Positions 21,942-30,366 of a stretch of 64,000 bases of DNA are shown here, one piece after another. The notes under the pieces were generated by a model that was not told the origin of the DNA, ran no database searches, and was given only the letters and a program-made list of their open reading frames with translations. The stretch is from Belnapia arida. GTDB lineage: Bacteria > Pseudomonadota > Alphaproteobacteria > Acetobacterales > Acetobacteraceae. The DNA is taken from assembly GCF_016773205.1 (NCBI RefSeq), contig NZ_JAETWB010000001.1, positions 1,116,001-1,180,000 of the forward strand, given 5' to 3'. Within the stretch, counting starts at the first letter, position 1, and each line of letters opens with the position of its first letter. Both the position numbers and the translations under genes were made by a program.

Positions 21942-23006
21942 ATGGTCCATGCCCCCGCCCGTCCGCCCGCCGGTGCCCCGCCGGTGCGCATCAACCTCTA
22001 TTCCGACACCCAGACCCGGCCAGGCCCGGCGATGAAGGAGGCGATGATGCGCGCCGAGGTCGGCGACGAGCAGCATGGCGACGACCCGACCGTGCATGCG
22101 CTCTGCGACCGGATGGCGGCGCTGATGGGGAAGGAAGCGGCGATCTACCTGCCGTCGGGGACGATGTGCAACGTCATCGCCATCCTGACCCATTGCGGCA
22201 AGGGCGATGAGGTCGTCGCGCATGAGACGAGCCACATCCTCCACAGCGAGGGCGGCACCCATGCGGCGCTGACCGGGGTGCAAATCTTGCCCTTGAAGGG
22301 GGAGCGGGGGCAGTTCAGCGCCGATGACGTGCGGGCGGTGATCCGGCCGAAGACGCGCTACGCGCCGCCGCAGCGGCTGCTGGAGGTTGAGCAGACGGCG
22401 AATATCGGCGGCGGAACGGTATGGCCGCTGGCGCAGCTCAATGCCGTCGCCAAGGTGGCGCATGAGCAGGGGTGGTCCACGCATATGGACGGGGCGCGGC
22501 TGATGAATGCCTGCGTCGCGGCGGGGATCTCGGCCAAGGAGATGGTGGCGCAGTACGACAGCGTCTGGCTCGACTTCACCAAGGGGCTGGGCGCGCCGCT
22601 CGGGGCGGTGCTGTGCGGGACGGATGCGTTCATCGGCCAGGCCTGGCGGTGGAAGCAGCGGCTCGGCGGCTCCATGCGGCAGGCGGGCATCTGCGCGGCG
22701 GCCTGCCTCTATGCGCTTGACCACAATGTGGAACGGCTGGCGGAGGACCATGCCAATGCGAAGGCGCTGGCGCGGGGGCTGCGGCAGATCGAGGGCGTCG
22801 TGGTGGAGGAGCCGGACACCAACCTGGTCTTCTTCGACATCAAGGGGACGGGGCTGACGGTGGAGGCGCTGCAGGCGCGCCTGGCGCTGCAGGGCATCGC
22901 GGTGAGCGGTCTCGGCGGGCGGGTCCGGGCCTGCACCCATCTCGATGTCTCGGCGCCGATGATCGAGGAGGCGGTGGCGGCGATCCGCGAGGCGATCGGC
23001 CGCTGA
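21942..23006 (+). CDS. ltaE: Low-specificity threonine aldolase-type PLP enzyme
   Basis: PLP-dependent fold-type I beta-eliminating lyase of 354 aa, cleaving L-threonine or related beta-hydroxy amino acids to glycine and an aldehyde. INLYSDTQTRPGPAMKEAM opens the fold, EVGDEQHGDDPTV and LPSGTMCN follow, and the PLP-binding lysine is in LDFTKGLGAPLG (about Lys213). The start at 21942 (ATGGTCCAT) is taken because the upstream in-frame extension does not resemble the family. It stands alone before yraN. Serine/allo-threonine specificity cannot be told. Confidence 0.88.
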   Translation: MVHAPARPPAGAPPVRINLYSDTQTRPGPAMKEAMMRAEVGDEQHGDDPTVHALCDRMAALMGKEAAIYLPSGTMCNVIAILTHCGKGDEVVAHETSHILHSEGGTHAALTGVQILPLKGERGQFSADDVRAVIRPKTRYAPPQRLLEVEQTANIGGGTVWPLAQLNAVAKVAHEQGWSTHMDGARLMNACVAAGISAKEMVAQYDSVWLDFTKGLGAPLGAVLCGTDAFIGQAWRWKQRLGGSMRQAGICAAACLYALDHNVERLAEDHANAKALARGLRQIEGVVVEEPDTNLVFFDIKGTGLTVEALQARLALQGIAVSGLGGRVRACTHLDVSAPMIEEAVAAIREAIGR

Positions 23007-23092
23007 ACCGGGCCGGAACCGGGGCCCAAGGGAGAGGCGCCAAGGCTGAGCTTTCTGGGCGGCAGGCCGAGGCGCTGGCCGAGGCGGCGCTC

Positions 23093-23386
23093 GTGGCCTC
23101 CGGTTGGCTGGTGCTCGGGCGGCGGGTGCGGACGGCGGCGGGGGAAATCGACCTCGTCGCCGAGCGGAAGGGCATGCTCGCCTTCATCGAGGTGAAGGCG
23201 AGGCCGAGCCTCGGTGAGGCCGCCGGGGCGCTCGGGCCGCGGCAGCGGGAGAGGCTGTTGCGGGCGGGGGAGTGCTGGCTTGCCCTGAATCCGGGGCGCG
23301 GGGCGGCAGGGGTGCGGTTCGACCTGCTGCTGGTGGCAGCCGACGGGACCGTCCGGCGGATCGCGGATGCGTTCCGGCTGGAATAG
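23093..23386 (+). CDS. YraN/UPF0102 nuclease-like protein
   Basis: UPF0102 family, a small restriction-endonuclease-fold protein of unknown role. The active-site pattern is clear: GRRVRTAAGEIDLVAE and FIEVKAR (E-D...E-K), followed by RLLRAGECWL. From the only usual start, GTG 23093, it has 97 aa, short for the family. In-frame codons just upstream read GRQAEALAEAALV, which matches the conserved family N-terminus, but there is no ATG, GTG or TTG there. The true start may be a CTG (23003 or 23075). Its stop abuts the convergent cinA stop with no spacer. Confidence 0.75.
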   Translation: MASGWLVLGRRVRTAAGEIDLVAERKGMLAFIEVKARPSLGEAAGALGPRQRERLLRAGECWLALNPGRGAAGVRFDLLLVAADGTVRRIADAFRLE

Positions 23387-23875
23387 CTACCCGGCCAGGG
23401 TGCGAGCGAGGGCCAGCACCTCGGCGACGGTCGCGGCGCGGACTGCGGCCCGGTCACCGGGGAAGACGCTGCGGATCGCCAGGGTGCGGCCGTCGCGGTG
23501 GGCGGCGGCCATGTGGACCAGGCCGACAGGCTTGCCCGGCGTCGCGCCTCCGGGGCCGGCGATGCCGGTGCAGCTGACGGCGATGCCGGCGCCGCTCGCT
23601 TGCAGCGCACCCTCGGCCATGCGGCGAGCGACCGTGTCGCTGACGGCGCCGTAGCCTTCGATCACCCCGATGGGGATGCCGAGCATCCCGGCCTTGGCCT
23701 CGTTGGAATAGGTGACGTAGCCGCGCGTCACCACCGCCGAGGAGCCGGGGATGGCGGTGAGTGCCGCGGCGATGAGGCCGCCGGTGCAACTCTCGGCGGT
23801 GGCCAGCGTCAGGCGGCGCGTTTCGAGCAGGGCGAGCAGGGATTGCGCGGCGTCGAGGGTGTCGGCGGGCAGCAT
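23387..23875 (-). CDS. CinA family protein (PncC-type NMN amidase domain)
   Basis: Stand-alone C-terminal CinA domain of 162 aa, the nicotinamide-mononucleotide amidase (PncC) type that recycles NMN in the cytosol. The nucleophile motif AESCTGG (about residues 27-33), GYVTYSNEAK and GIAGPGGATPGKPVGLV are all present; the N-terminal MoCF-like domain of full CinA is absent, as is common. The ATG at 23875 overlaps the pgpA stop, with GGAGGTG 10 nt upstream; a GTG one codon earlier is possible. It is the last gene of the run SLT-hydrolase-pgpA-cinA. Confidence 0.9.
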   Translation of the reverse strand: MLPADTLDAAQSLLALLETRRLTLATAESCTGGLIAAALTAIPGSSAVVTRGYVTYSNEAKAGMLGIPIGVIEGYGAVSDTVARRMAEGALQASGAGIAVSCTGIAGPGGATPGKPVGLVHMAAAHRDGRTLAIRSVFPGDRAAVRAATVAEVLALARTLAG

Positions 23876-24327
23876 CACAGGGGCACCTCCGGCCAGGCGA
23901 AGCGCAGCAGCAGCAGGAGCGCGGCCGCCATCGCCCCGGCCACGACATCGTCCAGCATGATGCCGAAGGGGCCATGCCGGCGATCGGCCCAGCCGACGGG
24001 GCCGGGCTTGGTCACATCGAAAAGCCGGAAGAGCAGGAAGGCAAGGAGGATTCCCCAGCCGGTCGGGGAGGGCGGCAAGGCAGCGAGCGCCAGGAGCTGA
24101 CCGGCGCCCTCGTCGATCACCACCCAGCCGGGATCGGCGGCGCGGTCCGTGGCGAGCAGGCGGTCGATCGCCCAGAGGCCGATGAGGGTCAGCAGCAGGG
24201 CCAGTGCCAGGCAGGCGCCGGGGCCAAGCAAGGCGAGTGGCAGGACGAGGGCGGAACCCCAGCTGCCGGGCGCCGGGCGCAGCAGGCCGATGCCGCCCAT
24301 GGTGGCGATGAAGCGCAACGGAGTCAT
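23875..24327 (-). CDS. pgpA: Phosphatidylglycerophosphatase A
   Basis: Membrane phosphatase of 150 aa that dephosphorylates phosphatidylglycerol phosphate. Family blocks are visible: GLLRPAPGSWGS near the N-terminus, VIDEGAGQLLAL, FRLFDVTKPGPVGWADR and GIMLDDVVAGAMAA, between about four hydrophobic helices. The aspartate/glutamate clusters are the expected metal-binding active site. The ATG lies 2 bp from the stop of the upstream alpha/beta hydrolase and the stop overlaps cinA. Confidence 0.92.
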   Translation of the reverse strand: MTPLRFIATMGGIGLLRPAPGSWGSALVLPLALLGPGACLALALLLTLIGLWAIDRLLATDRAADPGWVVIDEGAGQLLALAALPPSPTGWGILLAFLLFRLFDVTKPGPVGWADRRHGPFGIMLDDVVAGAMAAALLLLLRFAWPEVPL

Positions 24328-24329
24328 CC

Positions 24330-25178
24330 TCACCCGAGCCGGGCCAGCCATCGGTCGAGGGCGGCGAGGCAGGGCGGCTCGATCAGCGTCGGGGCGTGGC
24401 CGATGCCGGGGAGGGAGACGAAGGTCATCTCCGGCCGGGCCGCGCGCATGCGTCGGGCGGTATCGGCGGAGAGGATGGCGCTGGCCTCTCCGCGGATCAG
24501 CAGCAGGGGGACGGCGGGGAGGCCGTGGAAGAGCGGCCAGAGCTCGGTCGGGCCGGCCTCGCGAGGCATGGCGGCGAGGATGCGGGTGTCCCAGCGGGGG
24601 TGGAGGCGGCCATCGGCGCCGCGGGCGTAGGTGGTTTCGGCGACGGCGCGCCAGCCCGCCTCGGGGATGCCAAGGGGTGGGAGGATCCGGCGGAGGAAGG
24701 CGGCGGCCTCCTCGATGGTGGCGAAGGCGGGGTCGCGGCCGATGAAGGCGCGGACCTCCTCGAGGCCCATGGGCTCGATCCGGGGGCCGGTGTCGTTCAT
24801 GGCAAGGGCGGCCAGCGCCCCGGGCCGGAGGATGCCAAGCGCCATGCCCAGGATGCCGCCGAAGCTGGTGCCGAGCAGGGCGACGCGGTGCAGGTGCAGG
24901 GCGGCCAGGGCATCCATCAGGTCGCCGATCGCCATCTCCACCCGGTAGCGGGTGGGGTCGGCGGCGCGGGCGCTGTCGCCATGGCCGGCATAGTCGAGGG
25001 CGACGACCCGGCGGCGGCCGCGGTGGCGGAGGGCGATGCCGGTGAAGTCGAGGGCGGTGCGGGCGATCCCCGGCAGGCAGAGCAGCGGCACGGCGCGCGG
25101 GTCGCCGGGCCATTCCAGGGCGGAGAGGCGGAGGCCGTCGCGGGCGCTGAAGGCGATGCGGCGCGGGAGTGCGCTCAC
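24330..25178 (-). CDS. Alpha/beta hydrolase
   Basis: Alpha/beta-hydrolase-fold protein of 282 aa with the nucleophile elbow GTSFGG, an oxyanion-type PLLCLPGIART block, VVALDYAGHGDS typical of the strand before the elbow, and the catalytic histidine in GIGHAPTL. The start is GTG 25178, overlapping the transglycosylase stop (GTGA). Such enzymes range from esterases to C-C hydrolases and the substrate cannot be read. Co-translation with a cell-wall lytic enzyme and pgpA hints at envelope lipid or wall metabolism, which is inference. Confidence 0.83.
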   Translation of the reverse strand: MSALPRRIAFSARDGLRLSALEWPGDPRAVPLLCLPGIARTALDFTGIALRHRGRRRVVALDYAGHGDSARAADPTRYRVEMAIGDLMDALAALHLHRVALLGTSFGGILGMALGILRPGALAALAMNDTGPRIEPMGLEEVRAFIGRDPAFATIEEAAAFLRRILPPLGIPEAGWRAVAETTYARGADGRLHPRWDTRILAAMPREAGPTELWPLFHGLPAVPLLLIRGEASAILSADTARRMRAARPEMTFVSLPGIGHAPTLIEPPCLAALDRWLARLG

Positions 25179-27151
25179 GCCGCGAGCCAGCGCGTCATCG
25201 GATGCGGCTGGCTCGCAGCGGCGGGGTCGCGGGCGCGGTAGATGGCCATGTTCTCGATCACCCGCTGCACATAGTTGCGGGTCTCGCCGAAGGGAATGAG
25301 CTCCATCCAGTCGAGCATGGCGATCGAGCCGTCGCGCGGGTCGCCGAAGGTGCCGATCCACTCGTCGACGCGGCCCGGCCCGGCATTGTAGCCGGCGATG
25401 GCGAAGGGCAGCGTGCCAGCGAAGCGGTCGAGCAACTGGGCGAGGTAGCCGGAGCCGAGGCGCATGTTCAGCACCGGGTCGATGGTCAGCATCCCGACCG
25501 CATAGGGCAGGGAGAGGCGCCGGGCCACGAGCTGGGCGGTGCTCGGGAGAAGTTGCATCAGCCCGCGGGCATTGGCGGAGGAGACGGCCTCCAGGTCGAA
25601 ATTGCTCTCCTGGCGGGTGATGGCGAAGGTGAGGGCCGGCTCGGGCCCATCCGCGGGAGCGGGGTAGGGGGTGGGCCAGCCATCGGCGAGGAGCATGAGG
25701 CCGGAGGCGCCGGCGCGACGCGCGATCCAGACGGCATGGTCGGGACGGCCGATGCGGGTGGCCAACTGGGCGGCAAGGACACGTTCCGCGGGGTCGGCAG
25801 CGGTCTCTTCCAGGCGAAGGAGGAAGGTGCGGGCGCGGCGGGTCTCGCCGATATCGGCGAGCGCCAGGACCAGGCGGGCCATCTCCTTGCCGGCGAAGGC
25901 GGTGGCGAGGCCGGGGGAGGCGGCGGGGCTCGGCGTGCGGGCGATGCGGGCGGAGAGGGTGGCGCCGTCCTCTCCGAGGGCGAGGGCCGCGAGCTGGCCG
26001 TAGAAGGCGACAGGATATTCGGCAGCGGCGGCGTAGCGCTGACGGGCGGAGGCGGCATCGCCCCGGGCGGCGAGGGCGCGGCCCTGCCAATACAGCGCAC
26101 GGGCGCGGGTGATGACGCTGCGGCTGCCTTCGGCCAGCAGGGAGAAGTGGCGCTCGGCGGACGCGGCGTCGTCGAGCCGGCGGAGGGCGATGAAGCCGGC
26201 GAGGAATTCGGCCTCCTGGCGCGGCTCGCCGGGGACCTCCAGGCCGTGGCGGGCGGCGACGGCATAGGCGCCGCGCGGGTCGCCGAGGCGGATCAGCTTG
26301 CGGGCGAGGAGCTGGCGCTCCGGCCAGGCAGCGCGCGCCAGTTCGGGCGAGGGGGCGGGGCTCGTCGCCCAGCAGGCGGCGGCCTCGGCGTCGCGGTCGC
26401 GGCGGCGAAGCCAGCGGGCACGCTCGAAGGCCAGCGCCGGATCGGTGGCGGCGGCCGCGGCGAAGGCGGGGAGGTCGGCATCGCCGCTGTCGGCGGCATA
26501 GGCGAGGCGGGCGGCGGCGATGCTCTGCCGGGCAGGGTCCAGGTAGGCCAGGGTACGGCCGGCGGCGGCGGTCTCACGGGCCAGCGCCAGGCGGTCGAAG
26601 CGCTGCCAGTGGTGCTCCGGCGTCAGGCTGGCAGCGTTGCGGTCGAGATAACCAGGCTCGGCCATCGGATCGGCCGGGGCATCCTGCCAGCCGATGCGGA
26701 TGATCTTCGCCGCCTCCTCGCTGCGGCCGGCGCGGGCGAGGGCATCGGCGAGGCGCTGGTAGCCGTCCAGGGTGCGGGGCGCGCGGGCGGCGAAGTATTC
26801 GGCGGCGAGGGCGTCGTTGGGGTCGGCGGCCAGTGCCTCCTCGGCGCGGCGGGAGAGGGCGTCCTGCGCCGGCCAGCCTGGGTTGGCGAGGGCGAAGGCG
26901 ACGATTTCCTGGGTGGTGGCGGCGCTCGACCGGGATTGCAGGCGCATCCAGGCGACCAGCTTGCGGATCAGCGGGTCGGCGGACTGGGCGGCGGCATCGG
27001 CCTCGGCCCAGCGCTGGCTGTTGGCGAAGGCGATGGCCTGGCGGCCGGCGGAGCGCATGGCCTCCGGGCCGGCGGGGGCGACGGGCTGGGCGGGGGCCGG
27101 TTGCGGCAGGGCGAGGGCGAGCGGGAAGGCGAGTACGGTGCGGCGGCGCAT
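25175..27151 (-). CDS. Soluble lytic murein transglycosylase
   Basis: Periplasmic muramidase of 658 aa. An N-terminal signal peptide (MRRRTVLAFPLALALPQPAPA) is followed by a long superhelical domain of paired helices (to about residue 480). The C-terminal goose-type lysozyme domain carries the catalytic glutamate in ITRQESNFDLEA, then ARGLMQLLPSTA and AGYNAGPGRV. This is the Slt70 layout. It cleaves the MurNAc-GlcNAc bond to release anhydromuropeptides. The ATG at 27151 starts the signal peptide; 297 bp separate it from the divergent dapA. Confidence 0.93.
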   Translation of the reverse strand: MRRRTVLAFPLALALPQPAPAQPVAPAGPEAMRSAGRQAIAFANSQRWAEADAAAQSADPLIRKLVAWMRLQSRSSAATTQEIVAFALANPGWPAQDALSRRAEEALAADPNDALAAEYFAARAPRTLDGYQRLADALARAGRSEEAAKIIRIGWQDAPADPMAEPGYLDRNAASLTPEHHWQRFDRLALARETAAAGRTLAYLDPARQSIAAARLAYAADSGDADLPAFAAAAATDPALAFERARWLRRRDRDAEAAACWATSPAPSPELARAAWPERQLLARKLIRLGDPRGAYAVAARHGLEVPGEPRQEAEFLAGFIALRRLDDAASAERHFSLLAEGSRSVITRARALYWQGRALAARGDAASARQRYAAAAEYPVAFYGQLAALALGEDGATLSARIARTPSPAASPGLATAFAGKEMARLVLALADIGETRRARTFLLRLEETAADPAERVLAAQLATRIGRPDHAVWIARRAGASGLMLLADGWPTPYPAPADGPEPALTFAITRQESNFDLEAVSSANARGLMQLLPSTAQLVARRLSLPYAVGMLTIDPVLNMRLGSGYLAQLLDRFAGTLPFAIAGYNAGPGRVDEWIGTFGDPRDGSIAMLDWMELIPFGETRNYVQRVIENMAIYRARDPAAASQPHPMTRWLAA

Positions 27152-27250
27152 CGGAATGTCTTACCCTAATTCGGCATGTCATGTCCCACGGCTAAACTAA
27201 CGGTTTCCAAAGACCTTCAGGCCTCGGGGTTTGTCGAGCATGGATCGAAG

Positions 27251-27302
27251 CGTCGGTGGGGACCGACGGCAGAATAGGGTGCGGGAGGGGCTCCACCCTC
27301 CC
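27251..27302. other. Two stem-loops in the SLT-dapA divergent region
   Basis: CGTCGGT-GGGG-ACCGACG (27251-27268) and GGGAGGG-(6 nt)-CCCTCCC (27283-27302) are two consecutive perfect 7-bp stems. They lie in the 297-bp gap 27152-27448 between the divergent transglycosylase and dapA starts. They could be a structured leader of dapA or a small RNA. I see no clear promoter boxes or gene in the gap. Confidence 0.35.
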
Positions 27303-27448
27303 CTTAGATCGAATCCGTCGCCCCCTTTCCGCTTCGGTCCAGGTCCGTCCCCGCTCGCGGACGCGCGTGCCAATTCCGCTTGTCGGGTGTTTCCACCCTT
27401 CCGGGGTTTGCTCTAATGTCGCCGGCTTGCCGAAGGAGGGAACGGGTC

Positions 27449-28327
27449 ATGTTCAGGGGATCGATGGTCGCGCTGATCTCGCCGATGCGGAGCGATGGAT
27501 CCCTGGACGAGAAAGCCTTCCAGGAGCTGGTGGAGTGGCAGATCACCGAGGGGACCGAGGGGCTCATCCCGGTCGGCACCACGGGCGAAAGCCCGACGCT
27601 GAGCCATGCCGAGCACAAGCGGCTTGTGGAACTCTGCGTCGAGGTGGCGCACGGCCGGGTGCCGGTGATCGCCGGTGCGGGGAGCAACAGCACCGCCGAG
27701 GCGATCGACTTCGTGAAGCACGCCAAGGCAGCGGGAGCGGATGCGACGCTGGTCGTGACGCCCTACTACAACAAGCCGACGCAGGAGGGGATGTACCTCC
27801 ACTTCAAGGCGCTGGCGGATGCGGCCGACCTGCCGCTCTTCATCTACAACATCCCGCCGCGCAGCGTGATCGACATGAGCGTCGAGACCATGGCGCGGCT
27901 GGCGAAGCACCCGAACATCGTCGGCGTGAAGGATGCGACGGCGAACCTGGCGCGGCCGCTGCACACGCGCAGGGCCTGCGGGGCGGATTTCATCCAGCTC
28001 TCGGGCGAGGATCATACGGCGCTGTCCTTCAATGCGGCGGGCGGCGTCGGTTGCATCAGCGTCACCGCGAATGTGGCGCCCCGGCTCTGCGCGGAGATGC
28101 ATAAGGCCTGGCGCGAGGGGCGGGTGGCCGAGGCGATGGGCATCCAGGACCGGCTGGTGCCGCTGCATGACGCGCTCTTCGCCGAGACCTCGCCGGGGCC
28201 GGTGAAGTATGCCGCCAGCCTGCTCGGCAAGGGCACGGATCATTGCCGGCTGCCGATGGCTCCGGTCTCGGAGCCGGTACGGAAGCGGGTGCGGGAGGCC
28301 ATGGTATCGGTGGGCCTCCTCAACTAG
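27449..28327 (+). CDS. dapA: 4-hydroxy-tetrahydrodipicolinate synthase
   Basis: DHDPS of 292 aa, normal length, condensing pyruvate with aspartate semialdehyde for diaminopimelate and lysine. [13 protein letters not shown], the catalytic tyrosine in FIYNIPPRS and the Schiff-base lysine in VGVKDAT are all present, as is [11 protein letters not shown] strong GAAGGAGGG lies before the ATG at 27449; upstream in-frame starts are ignored because [13 protein letters not shown] is the family N-terminus. smpB follows after 10 bp, a common alphaproteobacterial pairing. Confidence 0.95.
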   Translation: MFRGSMVALISPMRSDGSLDEKAFQELVEWQITEGTEGLIPVGTTGESPTLSHAEHKRLVELCVEVAHGRVPVIAGAGSNSTAEAIDFVKHAKAAGADATLVVTPYYNKPTQEGMYLHFKALADAADLPLFIYNIPPRSVIDMSVETMARLAKHPNIVGVKDATANLARPLHTRRACGADFIQLSGEDHTALSFNAAGGVGCISVTANVAPRLCAEMHKAWREGRVAEAMGIQDRLVPLHDALFAETSPGPVKYAASLLGKGTDHCRLPMAPVSEPVRKRVREAMVSVGLLN

Positions 28328-28337
28328 ATATGCCCTC

Positions 28338-28826
28338 ATGGCAGAGAAGAAGACGAAGAAGGGGCTGATCTCGCACGGCATCGCCTCGCAGAACCGGCGG
28401 GCGCGCTACGACTACACGATCGGCGAGACGATCGAGGCGGGCCTGGCGCTGGTCGGGCCGGAGGTGAAGTCGCTGCGCGCCGGGCGGGCGACGCTCGCCG
28501 AGGCTTGGGCGGGCGAGCGCGACGGCGAGATGTGGCTGTTCAACTGCACCATCCCCGAATGGCAGGCGGGCAGCACCGTCGCGCGCTTCGAGCCGACGCG
28601 GCCGCGGAAGCTCCTGCTGCACCGCAAGCAGGTGCAGGAGCTGATCGGCAACATCGCGCGCGAGGGGGCGACCATCGTGCCGATGCAGATCCATTTCAAC
28701 GAGAAGGGTCGCGCCAAGGTGCTGCTCGGCGTGGCCGAGGGGCGCAAGAAGCACGACAAGCGGCATGCCATCGCCGAGCGCGACTGGGCGCGGGACAAGG
28801 CGCGGCTGATGCGGGCGCGCGGCTGA
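28338..28826 (+). CDS. smpB: SsrA-binding protein SmpB
   Basis: tmRNA-binding protein of 162 aa required for trans-translation rescue of stalled ribosomes. The blocks ASQNRRARYDYTIGETIEAG, GPEVKSLRAG, LLLHRKQVQEL and a basic C-terminal tail (GRKKHDKRHAIAERDW) are typical and of normal length. The ATG at 28338 lies 10 bp after dapA. No ssrA gene is visible in this window. It is convergent with the malonyl-CoA decarboxylase gene, 18 bp away. Confidence 0.96.
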   Translation: MAEKKTKKGLISHGIASQNRRARYDYTIGETIEAGLALVGPEVKSLRAGRATLAEAWAGERDGEMWLFNCTIPEWQAGSTVARFEPTRPRKLLLHRKQVQELIGNIAREGATIVPMQIHFNEKGRAKVLLGVAEGRKKHDKRHAIAERDWARDKARLMRARG

Positions 28827-28844
28827 CGCGCCCGCGGCCGGGCC

Positions 28845-30302
28845 TCAGGTCCTGGCCAGCTTGCGGATGGCGCTCGCCATGGGGCGCTTGCCCTCGCCCA
28901 TGTAGCCTTCGTGGTATTCCTCGATCCGGGCCGGGTCGTAGAGGTAGTTGACCATCAGCCCGGCGCTCTCGCGCATCCCCTTGTCGGAGATGTCGCCCCG
29001 CCAGTTCAGCCGCTCGATCCGCGCGCCGTTGGAGAGGTGGAAATGCTCCACCGGGTCGCGCACGCGCTTCGGGTTCCGCGGCGAGGCGGCCTGGACCAGG
29101 TAGGTGGCGCAGAGGCGCGTCAGCACCGGCTCCAGCAGCTTCGCTAAGCCCTCGTCGCGTTGCCAGCCGCGGCGGCCGAGAATGCGGGCGAGGGTCTGGG
29201 AAGGCGTCTCCGGCACGAGGGAGGGCGCGCTGGTGGTGGCGGCGCCGCCCTCGGCCGGGGCGGGGAGGGCGAGCATGGCGGGAGCGGCGGCGCGGAGGGC
29301 GGCGAGTTCCTCCTCGGTGATCAGCCCGGCCTCGCCCTCGGCGATGCGCTCGTTCAGCCAGCGGCAGAAGCCGGGGATGGGGGAGAGGGTCGAGAAGGCC
29401 TTCAGTCCCTTCAGCTCGGCGCCAAGCAGCGCCACCACGCGCTTGATCAGGAAATTGCCGAAGCTGATGCCGTCCAGCCCGCGCTGGCAGTTGTTGATCG
29501 AGTAGAAGATGGCGGTGTCGGCCCCGGCCGGGTCGAGCACCGGCGCCTTCTCGTCGAGCAGCTTCTGCACGCTGCCGGCAAGGCCCTTGACCAGCGCTAC
29601 CTCGACGAAGATCAGCGGCTCCTCCGGCATGCGGGGGTGGAAGAAGGCGTAGCAGCGGCGGTCGCTGTCGAGCCGGTTCTTCAGGTCGCGCCAGGTGCGG
29701 ATGCGATGCACCGCCTCATAGCTGACGAGCTTCTCGAGCAGGGCGGCGGGGCTGTTCCAGTCGATGCGGCGCAGCTCGAGGAAGCCGACATCGAACCAGC
29801 TCGCCAGCAGGCCGCGCATGTCGCTCTCCAGCGCGCCGAGGAGCGGGTCGCCATCCATCAGACGCAGCAGCTCGCCGCGCAGGTCGACGAGGAATTTCAC
29901 CCCGTCGGGGATGGTGGTGAACTGGGTGAGCAGGCGCAGCCGCGGCGGCTCCAGCGCGCGGCGAAGGCGGGCCTTGGCGCTGGCGCGCTCGGTGGCGTCG
30001 GCGGCGGCCTGGACGCGCTCCATGGCGGCGCGGACGGCGGCCTCGTCCGAGTCGAAGCTGGCGAGGGTGCGGAGGAATTCGATGCGGCCAGGCGCGTCGA
30101 GGCCGAGATAGGCCTGGGCCAGCTTGGCGGCGCGGTTGCGGGCGGAAAGCTCCCCGCCGCGGTCCTCCAGGCAGGCGCGCATCTGCTCGGCGATGCCCTC
30201 CGCCTCGGCGCCGGTGACGCGGTCCGCCATGTCGCGCCAGAGGCTGGTGACGCGGCGGAGGGCGCGGTCGAAGAGGCCGGCTTGTTCCAGGACTTCGGAC
30301 AT
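28845..30302 (-). CDS. Malonyl-CoA decarboxylase
   Basis: MCD-family enzyme of 485 aa converting malonyl-CoA to acetyl-CoA and CO2. It has the N-terminal helical domain (residues about 1-175) and the C-terminal GNAT-fold catalytic domain. That domain carries the conserved FYSINNCQRGLDGISFGNFL (with the catalytic serine), GFCRWL and the catalytic histidine in PVEHFHLSNGARIERLNW. AAGGA lies before the ATG at 30302; the upstream in-frame extension is rejected as non-protein-like. It appears to be a single gene, perhaps to drain malonyl-CoA or to use malonate. Confidence 0.92.
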   Translation of the reverse strand: MSEVLEQAGLFDRALRRVTSLWRDMADRVTGAEAEGIAEQMRACLEDRGGELSARNRAAKLAQAYLGLDAPGRIEFLRTLASFDSDEAAVRAAMERVQAAADATERASAKARLRRALEPPRLRLLTQFTTIPDGVKFLVDLRGELLRLMDGDPLLGALESDMRGLLASWFDVGFLELRRIDWNSPAALLEKLVSYEAVHRIRTWRDLKNRLDSDRRCYAFFHPRMPEEPLIFVEVALVKGLAGSVQKLLDEKAPVLDPAGADTAIFYSINNCQRGLDGISFGNFLIKRVVALLGAELKGLKAFSTLSPIPGFCRWLNERIAEGEAGLITEEELAALRAAAPAMLALPAPAEGGAATTSAPSLVPETPSQTLARILGRRGWQRDEGLAKLLEPVLTRLCATYLVQAASPRNPKRVRDPVEHFHLSNGARIERLNWRGDISDKGMRESAGLMVNYLYDPARIEEYHEGYMGEGKRPMASAIRKLART

Positions 30303-30366
30303 CGGTTGGTCCTTCGGCGAGGCGTAATGAAATCCCAGGTAATATAGCGAGAGCGAGCAGATTCCG

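Noticed and set aside
25169-27169. A 666-aa open frame opposite the lytic transglycosylase gene
   Set aside because: It is the antisense shadow of a well-supported gene in G+C-rich DNA; its Gly/Glu/Ala-rich text has no domain and no ribosome-binding site.
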